DNA from: Oceanicola sp. 22II-s10i
GTDB taxonomy: Bacteria; Pseudomonadota; Alphaproteobacteria; Rhodobacterales; Rhodobacteraceae
Length of the DNA stretch: 64,000 nucleotides
Assembly: GCF_002210105.1 (NCBI RefSeq)
Contig: NZ_AQQU01000002.1
Location: forward strand, 124,001 to 188,000
Direction of reading: 5' to 3'
Positions 27,162 through 36,610 of the stretch are shown here, in pieces. Position 1 is the stretch's first letter, and every line of letters starts with the position of its first letter. Below the pieces are notes generated by a model. The model did no database searches. It was not told the origin of the DNA and saw nothing but the letters and a program-made list of their open reading frames with translations. Position numbers and translations under genes: made by a program.

Positions 27162-27881
27162 ATGGCCGAACCTCTGGTTCTGATACCGGGACTCATGTGC
27201 GACACACGTCTGTTCGCCGACCAGATCGCCGCGTGTGCGCCCGACCGGACCGTCACCGTCGCGCTGCCCACGCAGGGCGAGCGGATGGAAGAGATCGCGT
27301 CGAACCTGCTCGACCAGCTGCCGCATCGCTTTGCGCTCATCGGCCATTGCATCGGCGGCGGCGTGGCGATGGAGATCCTGCGCCGCGCGCCGGAACGGGT
27401 CCAGCGACTGGCGCTGATCTCGACCTCGCCGCTGGCCGACACGCCGCAGCAGGCGGCAGACCGCGAAACGGTGATCGTCAAGGCGCGCTCGGGGCAGCTT
27501 GAAGAGGCGCTCAAGGCCGTGATGCCGGTGGACGTGCTGGCGCCGGGGCCGGGACGGCTGGGCATTCAGGCGCGCTATGTCGAGATGGGGCTCGCGCTCG
27601 GGCCCGCCGCGTTCGAGCGGCAGATCCGGGCGCTGCAGCGGCGGCGCGACCAGCAGGCGACACTGCGCAAGATCAAGGTGCCGACCCTGCTGGCCTGCGG
27701 AACACATGACCAGATGACGCCGGTCAAACGGCACGAATTCATGGCGGAACTGATCCGCGGCAGCCGGTTCGTCGAGATGCCGGAGGCCGGGCACCTGCTG
27801 CCCATCGAACAGCCCGCCGCGCTGACCGAGGCCCTGCGTGGCTGGCTGACCGCGCCGCCGGTGCCGCAGCCGGTGATCTGA
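27162..27881 (+). CDS. alpha/beta hydrolase with cysteine in the nucleophile elbow
   Basis: 239 residues with a normal alpha/beta hydrolase layout: IPGLMCDTRLF oxyanion region, nucleophile elbow, CGTHDQMTP for the acid, and EAGHLLPIEQP for the His. The elbow reads G61-H-C63-I-G65: cysteine, encoded TGC, replaces the expected serine. This is seen in dienelactone hydrolases and a few others but is unusual in this subfamily. A thiol nucleophile or an altered reaction is possible. Starts after GGAGG. Confidence 0.8.
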   Translation: MAEPLVLIPGLMCDTRLFADQIAACAPDRTVTVALPTQGERMEEIASNLLDQLPHRFALIGHCIGGGVAMEILRRAPERVQRLALISTSPLADTPQQAADRETVIVKARSGQLEEALKAVMPVDVLAPGPGRLGIQARYVEMGLALGPAAFERQIRALQRRRDQQATLRKIKVPTLLACGTHDQMTPVKRHEFMAELIRGSRFVEMPEAGHLLPIEQPAALTEALRGWLTAPPVPQPVI

Positions 27882-27889
27882 CGGAGGAT

Positions 27890-28582
27890 CTAGTCGCGGG
27901 CGGGAATGATCTGCTGCGCGATCCCGGCGAAGAGCAGGTAGAGCGAGGACACCACCAGCCCCCAGTGCGCCCAGCTTTCCGGGTCGAAATCCACCCACGC
28001 GGCCCAGCCCGCGAAATAGGTCCAGACCAGCGCCATCGGCAGCGTCACGATCCGCCAGCGTTTCGTGCGGACGGGATGGACGAACTTCAGCGGCGTGAAC
28101 ATCGCCGCGGCCAGCAGCGTCACGATCCCGAGGATGAACCAGAAGTTAGGTGCCAGCGCGAAGAGCACCAGCACCAGCATGTTCCAGCAGCCGGGAAAGC
28201 CGGAGAACGAGTTGTCCTTGGTCTTCATCCGCGTGTCGGCGAAATACATGGCCGAGGCGAAGGTGATCACGATGATGCAGATCCAGCCGGTCCAGCCGGG
28301 CAGCAGGTCGGATTTGAACAGCGCGAAGGCCGGGATGAAGACATAGGTCAGGTAGTCGATGATCAGGTCCAGCAGGACCCCGTCGAATTCGGCGGCGTTG
28401 GTCTTGACGTCGTATTTCCGGGCGAGGGGGCCGTCGATGCCGTCGACGAAGAAGGCGACGACCAGCCAGAGGAACATGAGGCTCCACTTCTGATCGACGG
28501 CGGCGAGCATGGCGAGCATGGCGAAAACGGCGCCGGTGGCGGTCAGCAGGTGGACGGAGAGCGCCTTGAGATGTGGTGTCAT
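27890..28582 (-). CDS. pcs: phosphatidylcholine synthase
   Basis: 230 residues with eight membrane segments. Pcs joins CDP-diacylglycerol and choline to phosphatidylcholine in one step in the inner membrane. The CDP-alcohol phosphotransferase motif is D50-G-P-L-A-R55, then 12 residues, G68-VLL-D72-LII-D76; the 12-residue spacing is the variant that marks Pcs. Its presence implies phosphatidylcholine-containing membranes and choline use. Convergent with the hydrolase before it. Confidence 0.93.
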   Translation of the reverse strand: MTPHLKALSVHLLTATGAVFAMLAMLAAVDQKWSLMFLWLVVAFFVDGIDGPLARKYDVKTNAAEFDGVLLDLIIDYLTYVFIPAFALFKSDLLPGWTGWICIIVITFASAMYFADTRMKTKDNSFSGFPGCWNMLVLVLFALAPNFWFILGIVTLLAAAMFTPLKFVHPVRTKRWRIVTLPMALVWTYFAGWAAWVDFDPESWAHWGLVVSSLYLLFAGIAQQIIPARD

Positions 28583-28622
28583 TTGCCAGTCATGCAGGAT
28601 TTGTGATTGCGTTTCAACGTCC

Positions 28623-28690
28623 GGGGGCGCTGCCCCCGCGCGGCCCGGTGGCCGCGCTCCCCCGGAGTTTGCCGGGCCAGATGAACGGGG
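28623..28690 (+). repeat. Rhodobacteraceae-type composite palindromic repeat, copy 1
   Basis: Order of parts: GGGGGC-GCT-GCCCCC (28623-28637), a perfect 8-bp stem GCGCGGCC-CGGT-GGCCGCGC (28638-28657), then CTCCCCCGGAGTTTGCC and a GGGCCAGATGAACGGGGG tail. The same order recurs inverted at 34327-34401 in this window. It lies between xerC and pcs and may also act as a terminator. Confidence 0.72.
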
Positions 28691-28692
28691 GA

Positions 28693-29613
28693 TCAGGCGC
28701 GGGGGTGGGCCGCGGCATAGACCTCCATCAGGCGGGCGGTGTCGACGGCGGTATAGGCCTGGGTGGTGGAGAGGCTGGCGTGGCCCAGCAGTTCCTGGAT
28801 CGCGCGCAGGTCGCCGCCCGCGTTCAGCAGGTGCGTGGCGAAGGAATGACGCATGGCGTGCGGCGTGGCGCTGGCGGGCAGGCCCAGCTGGTTGCGGGCG
28901 CGTTCCATCACCTTCTGGATCGTGCGCGGCGCCAGCGCGCCGCCGCGGATCGCGCGAAAGACGGGATCGGCCTTTTCACAGGGGTAGGGGCTGAGGGTCA
29001 GGTAGGCCTCGACCGCGTCGCGGGCCGGGGCGATCAGCGGCACGACGCGTTCCTTGCCGCCCTTGCCGGTGATCCGCAGCGAGGACCCGAGCGGCAGGTC
29101 CGCGCCGGTCAGAGACAGCGCCTCGGATATCCGCAGGCCGCAGCCGTAGAGCAGGGTCAGCACCGCCATGTCGCGGGCCTGCACCCATTTCACCTCGGAC
29201 TGCAGGGCGACGGTGTCGATCATCTCGACCGCCGCATCCTCGGGCAGGGGGCGCGGCAGCTTGCGCTGGTACTTGGGCGCGCGGGCCGACAGGACGGCGG
29301 TCGGGTCGAAGCCGTCGCGTTCGGCCAGCCAGCGGTAGAAGGTCTTGACCGCCGACAGCTTGCGCGCCAGCGACCGGGCCGACACGCCGCCCGCGCGGGT
29401 GTGCGCCATCCACGCCCGCATGTCCGACACGGTGATCCGTTGCAGCGGCGCCATGCCCTGCGCCGCGCCCTTGTGTTCGCCCATGAAGGCGAGGAAATCG
29501 GCGAGGTCGCGGGAATAGGCGGTGATCGTGTTGGCGCTGGCGTCCTTGAGCGCCCGCTCGGCCTCGAGCCACCCCTGAAGGGCGTCGCGGGCGGCGGGCG
29601 CGATCAGGCTCAC
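28693..29613 (-). CDS. xerC: tyrosine recombinase XerC
   Basis: 306 residues. XerC with XerD resolves chromosome dimers at dif. The N-terminal SAM-like core-binding domain spans about 8-100; catalytic residues are R161 (CGLRISEAL), K184, H252 and R255 (HAMRHSFATHLL), H278 (LGHASL) and Y287. I place the start at GTG 29613, which overlaps the DUF484 stop (GTGA) and gives normal length; the frame upstream lies inside DUF484. The DUF484-xerC order is conserved in alphaproteobacteria. Confidence 0.93.
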   Translation of the reverse strand: MSLIAPAARDALQGWLEAERALKDASANTITAYSRDLADFLAFMGEHKGAAQGMAPLQRITVSDMRAWMAHTRAGGVSARSLARKLSAVKTFYRWLAERDGFDPTAVLSARAPKYQRKLPRPLPEDAAVEMIDTVALQSEVKWVQARDMAVLTLLYGCGLRISEALSLTGADLPLGSSLRITGKGGKERVVPLIAPARDAVEAYLTLSPYPCEKADPVFRAIRGGALAPRTIQKVMERARNQLGLPASATPHAMRHSFATHLLNAGGDLRAIQELLGHASLSTTQAYTAVDTARLMEVYAAAHPRA

Positions 29614-30317
29614 GACAGCCAGCGGCGCATGGCGCGTTCGAAGACGCCGGCAAAGAAGCCCAGAAGGTCGGTGCCCTGCTGCGGCGAGAACATGTGCGGA
29701 TCCTCGGAGCCGAGCACCAGCATGCCGGGCAGGCGGCCGGGGCCGAAGTCGAGCCGCAGGCAGGCTTCGGATTTCACCCATTCGGCATTGTCGCCATAGA
29801 CGTGCGCCGGGCCGTTGCCGAGCTGGCGCAGCACCACCTGCCGCGCGGGGCCCGCGCGGTCGCGGTCGACGTAGCCCTGGACAAAACCGGGCTCCACCAC
29901 GCGCAGCACATCGCCGAGGCGGCGGACGGCGGGGGCTTCCTCGTCCTGTTTCGTCTCAAGCACCAGATGCACGAAGTCGACGCCGAGGATCTCGGCCACT
30001 TCGCCACCCAGGTCGCGCAGGAAGACCTCGAAATCCATCGGGTCCAGCATCCGCAGCACCGCGCGGTGCACCTGGTTCATGCCGGCGAGGTTCTCGTAGG
30101 CCGCGGCGATCACCGACCGGTGGGTGTCTTCCAGCCGGTCCAGCCGGGCCTCCAGCCGCTCCATCGCGATGCCGCGCAGATCGACGACATTGCCGCCCAT
30201 CGACCGCTCGTTCGCGGTGACGAGGGCACGCATCAGGTCCTTGTCGTTCAGGATGACGTCGGGCTGGTCGATGATCCGCGCGCGCAGATCATCCTCGATT
30301 TTCAGTGATTTGCTCAT
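29610..30317 (-). CDS. DUF484 family protein (GAF-like)
   Basis: 235 residues. The N-terminal helical part (DDLRARIIDQPDVILNDKDLMRALV) and the C-terminal GAF-like domain ending in PHMFSPQQGTDLLGFFAGVFERAMRRWL are diagnostic for DUF484, which usually precedes xerC. Cytoplasmic; function not established, with a link to cell division or recombination inferred from gene order. Overlaps xerC by 4 bp. Confidence 0.88.
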   Translation of the reverse strand: MSKSLKIEDDLRARIIDQPDVILNDKDLMRALVTANERSMGGNVVDLRGIAMERLEARLDRLEDTHRSVIAAAYENLAGMNQVHRAVLRMLDPMDFEVFLRDLGGEVAEILGVDFVHLVLETKQDEEAPAVRRLGDVLRVVEPGFVQGYVDRDRAGPARQVVLRQLGNGPAHVYGDNAEWVKSEACLRLDFGPGRLPGMLVLGSEDPHMFSPQQGTDLLGFFAGVFERAMRRWLS

Positions 30318-30419
30318 TGCCTGCCTGGGTCTTTGTTTTGTCCGGACGGTAGCAGACCGGGCACCGGACAGGGCAGGGCAAATGCGGTCCCGCGGGGAAA
30401 GCGTGCGGCGAGTGTTGCT

Positions 30420-30791
30420 TTATCGCCCGCCGCCGGGGTCCCGCCCGATGTGGTCGAGGTAAAGCCGCACCGCCTCCTGCACATGCCGGAACCGGTCGCC
30501 GCCGAGGTGCTTGCCGCCGTACCAGCGGGTCACCACGACGATGTGCCCGGTCAGCCCCGCCCGTTCCAGCATCCGCAGGATGACCATGCCCGCGCCCGCC
30601 TCGCCGTCGTCGTTCTTGGCCGGACCGTCATCGGTCAGCAGGCCCCAGGTGTTGTGGGTGGCTTTCGCGAATTTCTTGTTGCGCTTCAGCTCTTTCAGGA
30701 AGGCCGCCGCGTCATCGGGCGTGGCACAGGGCCCGCCCGACACGGCATAGCGCGACCCCCGGTCGCTGATGACGTTCTCGAGTATCTCCAC
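30420..30791 (-). CDS. YigZ/IMPACT family protein (UPF0029)
   Basis: 123 residues with the UPF0029 N-terminal domain: KATHNTWGLL, DDGEAGAGMVILRMLE and VVVTRWYGGKHLGG are its core motifs. IMPACT-like proteins act on translation regulation in eukaryotes; the bacterial role is unclear. It lacks the C-terminal domain of longer YigZ proteins. Starts at GTG 30791. Located 15 bp behind the transaldolase-like gene, probably in one operon. Confidence 0.82.
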   Translation of the reverse strand: MEILENVISDRGSRYAVSGGPCATPDDAAAFLKELKRNKKFAKATHNTWGLLTDDGPAKNDDGEAGAGMVILRMLERAGLTGHIVVVTRWYGGKHLGGDRFRHVQEAVRLYLDHIGRDPGGGR

Positions 30792-30806
30792 GCGGACGGC
30801 GCGGGA

Positions 30807-31460
30807 TCAGAGGATCTTCTGCCCGGTCTTGGCCCAGTCGGCCATGAAGGCGTCGAGGCCCTTGTCGGTCAGCACGTGGTTCGCCATCGCCTTGATGACG
30901 GCGGGCGGGGCGGTCGCCACGTCCGCGCCGATCTTGGCGGCCTCGGTCATGTGGTTCACGGTGCGGATCGAGGCGGCGAGGATCTGCGTCTCGTAGCCGT
31001 AATTGTCGTAGATCACCCGGATGTCGTGGATCAGCTCCATCCCGTCGAGGTTGATGTCGTCCAGCCGCCCGATGAAGGGGCTGATGAAGGCTGCCCCCGC
31101 CTTGGCCGCCAGCAGCGCCTGGTTGGCGCTGAAGCAGAGCGTGACGTTGACCATCCGGCCCTCGTCCGTCAGCACCTTGCAGGCCTTCAGCCCGGCCCAT
31201 GTCAGCGGCACCTTGATCGCGATGTTCTCGGCGATCTTCGCCAGTTCGCGGCCCTCGGCGATCATGCCGTCCGCGTCGAGCGCCACGGTCTCCGCGCTGA
31301 CCGGACCGTCGACCAGATCGCAGATCTCCTTGGTGACTTCCTTGATGTCGCGGCCGGATTTCATGATCAGCGAGGGGTTCGTCGTGACCCCGTCCACCAT
31401 GCCGAGCGCATGGAGTTCGCGGATCGCGTCGATCTCGGCCGTGTCTACGAAGAATTTCAT
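30807..31460 (-). CDS. fsa: fructose-6-phosphate aldolase / transaldolase-like
   Basis: 217 residues, a short (class 3) transaldolase. The Schiff-base lysine is K83 in [35 protein letters not shown] and [18 protein letters not shown] are family signatures. The enzyme either cleaves fructose 6-phosphate or transfers dihydroxyacetone units in the pentose phosphate pathway; the two cannot be separated on sequence alone. Alphaproteobacterial members are generally annotated as fsa/tal. Confidence 0.9.
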   Translation of the reverse strand: MKFFVDTAEIDAIRELHALGMVDGVTTNPSLIMKSGRDIKEVTKEICDLVDGPVSAETVALDADGMIAEGRELAKIAENIAIKVPLTWAGLKACKVLTDEGRMVNVTLCFSANQALLAAKAGAAFISPFIGRLDDINLDGMELIHDIRVIYDNYGYETQILAASIRTVNHMTEAAKIGADVATAPPAVIKAMANHVLTDKGLDAFMADWAKTGQKIL

Positions 31461-31574
31461 GGGGTCCTCCCGCCGGATTGGAATTCCCGCCCCTGTTAGC
31501 GCATAATGTCTGGGGCCGGAAGGGTGCGCAGTCGCCCCCCGACAGGCCCGTCCGAGACAGCGTCCGAGGTGGCC

Positions 31575-32075
31575 ATGGACCTCTACCGGCTGACAGAACG
31601 CGCGATGGCGATGGACGACCGGGCCTGGGCGCGACACGCAAACCCGTGGAGCGTGTTTAGCCGTTTCGCGATCCTGCCGCTCTTCGCGCTGGCGGTCTGG
31701 AGCCGCGTCTGGATCGGCTGGGGCGCTGCCGTGCCGGTCCTCGCCGTGCTGGTGTTCACCTTCGTCAACCCGCGCCTCTTCGCGCCAGTGGCCGGCGCGC
31801 CTCGGGGCTGGGCCGGGAAGGGCACGGCGGGTGAACGTCTCTGGCTCGACCGCCGGACGCGGCCGGTGCCGGAGCGGCATGTCGCGATATGCCATGTGCT
31901 GGCGGGCCTCGGCGGGGTCGGGATGGCGGTGCTGCTCTTCGGCCTGTGGCACCTCGATCCGGGGGTGACGCTGGCCGGGCTCGTGCTGTCCATGGGGTCC
32001 AAGGCGTGGTTCGTCGACCGGATGGTCTGGCTGCACGAGGACATGATCCGCACCGGGCCGCAGGACAGCGCTTGA
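31575..32075 (+). CDS. DUF6653 family membrane protein
   Basis: 166 residues with about four hydrophobic segments (50-66, 70-85, 118-135, 139-150). The N-terminus [27 protein letters not shown] and the repeat-like WLDRRTRP / [13 protein letters not shown] fit DUF6653, small membrane proteins of unknown role. Followed 49 bp later by priA in the same direction. Confidence 0.75.
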   Translation: MDLYRLTERAMAMDDRAWARHANPWSVFSRFAILPLFALAVWSRVWIGWGAAVPVLAVLVFTFVNPRLFAPVAGAPRGWAGKGTAGERLWLDRRTRPVPERHVAICHVLAGLGGVGMAVLLFGLWHLDPGVTLAGLVLSMGSKAWFVDRMVWLHEDMIRTGPQDSA

Positions 32076-32124
32076 CCCCCGCCCGCAGGAGGGGGACACA
32101 GGGGCTCCCCGAAACGGACAGGCC

Positions 32125-34314
32125 ATGCAGGAATTCTTCGACGAAGGCGAACTGGTCGCCGTCCTGACGACGCAGCCGCTCGACCGGACGCTGGACTACC
32201 GCGCGCCCGAGGGGGGCTGCGTGCCGGGGGCCTTCGTTCAGGTGCCCCTTGGGCCGCGCCAGGTGCTGGGCGTCGTCTGGGGGCCGGGGAAGGGCGATTT
32301 CGACCTCTCCAAGATCCGGCCCGTATCCCGCGTGCTGAACGTCGCCCCGATGCGCACCGAACTGCGCGACTTCCTCGAAAAGGCGGGCACCTACACGCTG
32401 ACCCCGCTGCCCGCGATGCTGCGCCTCGCCACCCGCGCGCCGGGCCTCGGCGATCCGCCGGGGATGCGCACCGTCTACCGCGCGGGCGATGGCGAGCCGT
32501 CGCGGATGACCGACGCCCGGACCCGCGTGATGGACGCGCTGGCCGAGCACGGCGGCGCGGCGCTGACGATGAAGGAGATCTGCGACGCGGCCGGCACCTC
32601 GTCCTCCGTGGTCAAGGGGCTGGTCAAGTCCGGCGCCGTGGTCGAGGAAAGCGCCCCCCGCGACCTGCCGTTCCCGCGCCTCGACACCGGCCTGTCGGGC
32701 AAGGACCTGACCCCGGACCAGTCCGCCGCCGCCGGAACGCTGGCGCAGGCGGTGAAGTCCGGAACCTACGGCACCACGCTCCTGCGCGGCGTCACCGGGT
32801 CCGGCAAGACGGAGGTCTATCTGGAAGCCGTAGCCGCCTGCCTCTCCGCCGGTCGGCAGGCGCTGGTCCTGCTGCCCGAGATCGCGCTGACGCAGGAATT
32901 CCTCTCCCGCGTCGAGGCCCGTTTCGGCGCGCGCCCCGCCGAATGGCACCACGGCGTCACGATGACCGAACGCCGCCGCATCTGGAAGATGGTCGGGCAG
33001 GGCGGGGCGGAACTGGTCGTCGGGGCGCGCTCGGCCCTGTTCCTGCCGTTCCGTGACCTCGGCCTCATTGTGGTGGATGAGGAACACGACAGCTCCTACA
33101 AGCAGGAGGAGGGCGTGCTCTACAACGCCCGCGACATGGCGGTGCTGCGCGCCTCGATCAACGGGGCGCAGGTGGTGCTGGCCTCGGCCACGCCCTCGCT
33201 CGAAAGCTGGTCGAACGCCGAGGCGGGGAAATACCGCCGCCTCGATCTGGAAAGCCGCTTCGGCCCCTCGCGCCTGCCGCAGATGCGGGCGATCGACATG
33301 CGGGCCGAGAAGCTGGAGTCGAACCGCTGGATCTCGCCCACCCTCCGCGCCGAGGTGATGAAACGGATCGAGGCCGGGGAACAGGCGCTGCTGTTCCTCA
33401 ACCGCCGGGGCTATGCGCCGGTGACGCTCTGCCGGGCCTGCGGCGAGAAGATCGGCTGCGAGCACTGCGACGCGGCGATGGTCGAACACCGCTTCCTCAA
33501 GCGCCTCGTCTGCCACCAGTGCGGCGAAAGCCGCCCCATGCCCGAGATCTGCCCCCATTGCGAGGCCGAGGGCCGTCTCGCGCCGGTCGGCCCGGGTGTC
33601 GAACGCCTGACGGAAGAAGCGCAAGAGGTCTTTCCCGACGCCCGCATCGCGACGCTGTCCTCGGACCTCTTCGGCTCCGCCCGCGCGCTCAAGGAACGGA
33701 TCGAGGCGATCGCGGCGGGGGCGGCGGATCTCGTCATCGGCACCCAGCTTGTGGCCAAGGGGCACAACTTTCCGCTCCTCACCCTCGTCGGCGTGATCGA
33801 CGCCGACCTCGGCCTGCAGGGCGCCGACCTGCGCGCCGCCGAACGCACGTTCCAGCTGATGCGGCAGGTCTCGGGCCGGGCGGGCCGCGCCGACCGCCCC
33901 GGCACCGCGCTGCTGCAGACGCACCAGCCCGAACACCCGGTGATCCGCGCGATCCTGACCGGGCAGGAGGAAACCTTCTGGCAGACCGAGGCCGACACCC
34001 GACGTGCCCTCGGCATGCCGCCCTACGGCCGCCTCGCCGGCCTGATCCTGTCCTCCACCGACGCGCAGGAGCCGATGCAGATCGGCACCACGCTCGCCCG
34101 CAACGATGCCGCGCTCCGCGCCATCGGCGCGCAGGTCTTCGGCCCGGCCCCCGCGCCGATCCCCCGCGTCCGGGGCCGCCACCGCGTCCGGCTGCTGGTC
34201 AAGGCCCCCAAGGGCGCCCCGGTGCAGGACGCCATCGCCCGCTGGCTCGCCCCGCTGACGCTGCCGCGCGACTTCCGCCTCTCGGTCGACATCGACCCCC
34301 AGAGCTTCCTCTGA
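32125..34314 (+). CDS. priA: primosomal protein N' (replication restart helicase PriA)
   Basis: 729 residues, full length. PriA reloads the replicative helicase at stalled forks. Walker [10 protein letters not shown] is near 214-222, DEEH near 318, and the zinc-binding cysteines lie in [13 protein letters not shown] and [17 protein letters not shown] (about 437-485). Helicase C-terminal domain follows, with [13 protein letters not shown] near 580. A composite palindromic repeat lies just past its stop. Confidence 0.95.
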   Translation: MQEFFDEGELVAVLTTQPLDRTLDYRAPEGGCVPGAFVQVPLGPRQVLGVVWGPGKGDFDLSKIRPVSRVLNVAPMRTELRDFLEKAGTYTLTPLPAMLRLATRAPGLGDPPGMRTVYRAGDGEPSRMTDARTRVMDALAEHGGAALTMKEICDAAGTSSSVVKGLVKSGAVVEESAPRDLPFPRLDTGLSGKDLTPDQSAAAGTLAQAVKSGTYGTTLLRGVTGSGKTEVYLEAVAACLSAGRQALVLLPEIALTQEFLSRVEARFGARPAEWHHGVTMTERRRIWKMVGQGGAELVVGARSALFLPFRDLGLIVVDEEHDSSYKQEEGVLYNARDMAVLRASINGAQVVLASATPSLESWSNAEAGKYRRLDLESRFGPSRLPQMRAIDMRAEKLESNRWISPTLRAEVMKRIEAGEQALLFLNRRGYAPVTLCRACGEKIGCEHCDAAMVEHRFLKRLVCHQCGESRPMPEICPHCEAEGRLAPVGPGVERLTEEAQEVFPDARIATLSSDLFGSARALKERIEAIAAGAADLVIGTQLVAKGHNFPLLTLVGVIDADLGLQGADLRAAERTFQLMRQVSGRAGRADRPGTALLQTHQPEHPVIRAILTGQEETFWQTEADTRRALGMPPYGRLAGLILSSTDAQEPMQIGTTLARNDAALRAIGAQVFGPAPAPIPRVRGRHRVRLLVKAPKGAPVQDAIARWLAPLTLPRDFRLSVDIDPQSFL

Positions 34315-34326
34315 GGATCGCGCAGG

Positions 34327-34401
34327 TCCCCCTGCTTCTTCTGGTCAAAAATACTTCGGGGGAGTCGCGGCCCGCGGGGCCGTGACGGGGGCAGAGCCCC
34401 C
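34327..34401 (-). repeat. Rhodobacteraceae-type composite palindromic repeat, copy 2
   Basis: Inverted relative to copy 1. Read on the minus strand: GGGGGC-TCT-GCCCCC (34401-34387), a second stem with arms 34364-34373 / 34377-34386, then ACTCCCCCGAAGTATTTTTGACC and an AGAAGAAGCAGGGGG tail. The AGTATTTTTG box fits the family pattern better than copy 1. It begins 12 bp past the priA stop. Confidence 0.75.
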
Positions 34402-34543
34402 ATCATGCCTGTCCGCCACGTGCACCCCGCGGTTATCCGCAGGTGTCGCCGCCCGGAGCCGGAACCCCGCACCCCGGTCCTCCTGACGCACGAGGGCACC
34501 ACGACGGCACCACGCCGCGCCGCATCGTGGCCGTGCGCCACCC

Positions 34544-34589
34544 TTGAAACGCAGCATTCACCTATTAGATGACAGTTATCAAGTGATAG
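34544..34589 (+). promoter_or_regulatory. promoter and palindromic operator candidate of the MarR gene
   Basis: TTGAAA (34544-34549), 16 bp, then TAGATG (34566-34571) is a plausible promoter. Right at the expected start point is the perfect palindrome TATCA-AG-TGATA (34577-34588), a size and shape typical of MarR-family operators. It suggests autorepression of the MarR-MBL operon. The -10 match is weak. Confidence 0.5.
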
Positions 34590-34603
34590 CAAACAGAGCC
34601 CCC

Positions 34604-35110
34604 ATGCACGAAACCCGATCCGATGCTCTTTTCGAACTGGCCGACCTTGTCCACGCCGTGGCGCGGCGCCTCCCGGCGCCCGTCGATCTGGAGCCGGGGC
34701 CCTGCACCCCGATCGAGATCAACGTGATGCGGATCATCGGGCGCAACCCCGGCGTATCCGCCCGGCGGGCAGCGGATGCCTGCGGGCTGCCGACCAGCAA
34801 CTTCAGCCGCGTGCTGAAGGCGCTCGTGGCGAAGGGCCTCGTCGAGCGGCGGACCGATCCGAACGACGCGCGCATCGCGCATCTTCATGCGACCGACATG
34901 GCGATGAGGAACACCGCGCGGATGCGCGACGCCTGGACCGCCGTGCTCGGCGGTGCCGGGCTGGACCGCGACACCATCGTCGCCGTGACCACCGCGCTCC
35001 GCCGGATCGATGCACATCTCTCGGACGCGCCGACCGACGGGGCCTTCGAAACGCAACAGGCGCCTCCAGACCAGAACCGACACCAAAGGAGAACGACCGA
35101 TGCCGGATGA
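34604..35110 (+). CDS. MarR family transcriptional regulator
   Basis: 168 residues. Winged helix from about 40 to 105: CTPIEINVMRIIGRNPG, ARRAADACGLPTSNFSRVLKAL (recognition) and GLVERRTDPNDARIAHLHAT (wing, with the DxR turn). ATG 34604 is preferred because the palindromic operator lies just upstream. It overlaps the following MBL-like gene by 11 bp, so it most likely controls that gene and itself. Confidence 0.85.
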   Translation: MHETRSDALFELADLVHAVARRLPAPVDLEPGPCTPIEINVMRIIGRNPGVSARRAADACGLPTSNFSRVLKALVAKGLVERRTDPNDARIAHLHATDMAMRNTARMRDAWTAVLGGAGLDRDTIVAVTTALRRIDAHLSDAPTDGAFETQQAPPDQNRHQRRTTDAG

Positions 35111-35771
35111 TCTCTATTTCACCGACGACACCAGGGGACTGCACCCCGCGATCCGCGGGCTGTACGGGACCCCGACCGCGCCACTGCCGTTTCTTGACGG
35201 TGTCGTGGTGCGCGCCTTCCTGCTGGAACGGCCGCAGGGCAACTTCATCATCTACAACGCGCCGGGCATCAGCGCGGCCGCGGACGAGATCCGCGGGATG
35301 GGCGCGCCCGACCGCCTGCTGATGAACCACCATCACGAGGCGATGTATGGCGCGCCGCGCCTCGACGTGCCTGTCTGGCTCCACGAAGCCGACGCATCGC
35401 GCGTGGACCTCGGGATCGCCGGCACCTTTTCCGGGCGCCAGATGATCGGCGACGATCTGGAGATCATCCCGACGCCCGGCCACACCCCCGGAACCACGAG
35501 CTTTCTCTGGGACAACGGCGACCACCGCCTGCTCTTTCCGGGCGACAGCCTGTGGGTTCAGGGCGGGGAGTGGAAGGCGGTTCTGCTAGGCGACAGCGAC
35601 CGCGCGGCCTACCTCGCCAGTCTGGCACTGCTGAAGGAGGTGGAGTTCGACGTCCTCGTGCCCTGGGGCGTCGAGTCCGGGGAACCCTACGGTTACGCGG
35701 TGACACGCGAGGAGGCGATCGCGAACCTGGACCGGATCATTGCCCGCCTCGAAGCCGGACAATCGGCCTGA
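35100..35771 (+). CDS. metallo-beta-lactamase-fold protein lacking the second metal site
   Basis: 223 residues. The fold is clear from LLMNHHHEAMYG (about 79-90), IPTPGHTPGTTSFL (about 122-135) and RLLFPGDSLW (about 143-152). The usual HxHxDH reads HHHEAM, so Asp and the last His of that motif are missing, and the C-terminal His site reads VPWGVESG. Ligands for the first metal remain, those for the second are gone. It may bind one metal or work as a binding protein. Start has AAGGAG upstream; it overlaps the MarR gene by 11 bp. Confidence 0.8.
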   Translation: MPDDLYFTDDTRGLHPAIRGLYGTPTAPLPFLDGVVVRAFLLERPQGNFIIYNAPGISAAADEIRGMGAPDRLLMNHHHEAMYGAPRLDVPVWLHEADASRVDLGIAGTFSGRQMIGDDLEIIPTPGHTPGTTSFLWDNGDHRLLFPGDSLWVQGGEWKAVLLGDSDRAAYLASLALLKEVEFDVLVPWGVESGEPYGYAVTREEAIANLDRIIARLEAGQSA

Positions 35772-35907
35772 GGCTCACCGGAAGAGGTCGCGTGCCGGGC
35801 CCGGCGCCGTCTGACCCGGCACGGGTGTCGGCGCAACCGGGCGGCAACGGAAGGCGGCAGTGTCCCGGACATGGAACACTGCCGCTATCGTCCGGGCGAC
35901 CCCGGCC

Positions 35908-36480
35908 TTACCCGCGCCCCATGGCGTAGAATTCGTCGTTCGGGCGCATGGTCGTGACATTCGCCATCCGGTTCGACAGGCCGAAGAACGCCGCGATCCC
36001 CGCGATGTCCCAGATGTCCTCCTCGTCGAAGCCATGGCCCTTGAGCACGTCGAAATCCGCATCCCCGACCGCCTGCGCGTTCTGCGAGACCTTCATCGCG
36101 AAGTCGATCATCGCCTTCTGGCGGTCGGTCAGGTCGGCCTTGCGGTAGTTCGTGGCCACCTGGTCCGCGATCAGCGGGTTCTTGGCCCGGATCCGCAGGA
36201 TCGCCCCGTGCGCGATCACGCAGTACTGGCATTCGTTGCGGGCGCTGGTGGCCACCACGATCATCTCGCGTTCGGCCTTGGTCAGGTTGCCGGGCTTCTC
36301 CATCAGCGCGTCGTGATAGGCGAAGAAGGCGCGGAACTCGTCCGGGCGATGCGCCAGCACGAGGAAGACGTTGGGGATGAAGCCCGACTTCTCCTGCACC
36401 GCCTCGATCCGCTCGCGGATGTCGTCTGGCATCTCTTCCAGCTTCGGAACCGGGAACCGGCTGACCCTGGCCTCGCTCAT
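35908..36480 (-). CDS. AhpD-like/carboxymuconolactone-decarboxylase-fold peroxidase-related protein
   Basis: 190 residues of the uncharacterised peroxidase-related (AhpD-like) family. The active-site motif is E83-C84-Q-Y-C87-VIA-H91, as in AhpD, where the cysteines reduce peroxides or relay electrons. The N-terminal PKLEEMPDDIRERIEAVQEK and the IPNVFLVLAHRPD segment are family marks. ATG 36480 has GAGGAG 8 nt upstream; a GTG at 36489 is an alternative. Confidence 0.86.
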   Translation of the reverse strand: MSEARVSRFPVPKLEEMPDDIRERIEAVQEKSGFIPNVFLVLAHRPDEFRAFFAYHDALMEKPGNLTKAEREMIVVATSARNECQYCVIAHGAILRIRAKNPLIADQVATNYRKADLTDRQKAMIDFAMKVSQNAQAVGDADFDVLKGHGFDEEDIWDIAGIAAFFGLSNRMANVTTMRPNDEFYAMGRG

Positions 36481-36610
36481 GCGCGTCACTCCTCATGCAT
36501 TGCGCCGCGACACTGCCACCGGGGCGCGGGCTTTGCAAACCGGTCCGCGCGCTTGCCATGCCCGCCCTGCCGCGTCACACATGGCCCCGATGTCGCAAGG
36601 GAGGACCGAC

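Noticed and set aside
31765-34182. 805-residue minus-strand frame opposite priA
   Set aside because: No domain signature; priA on the plus strand is complete.
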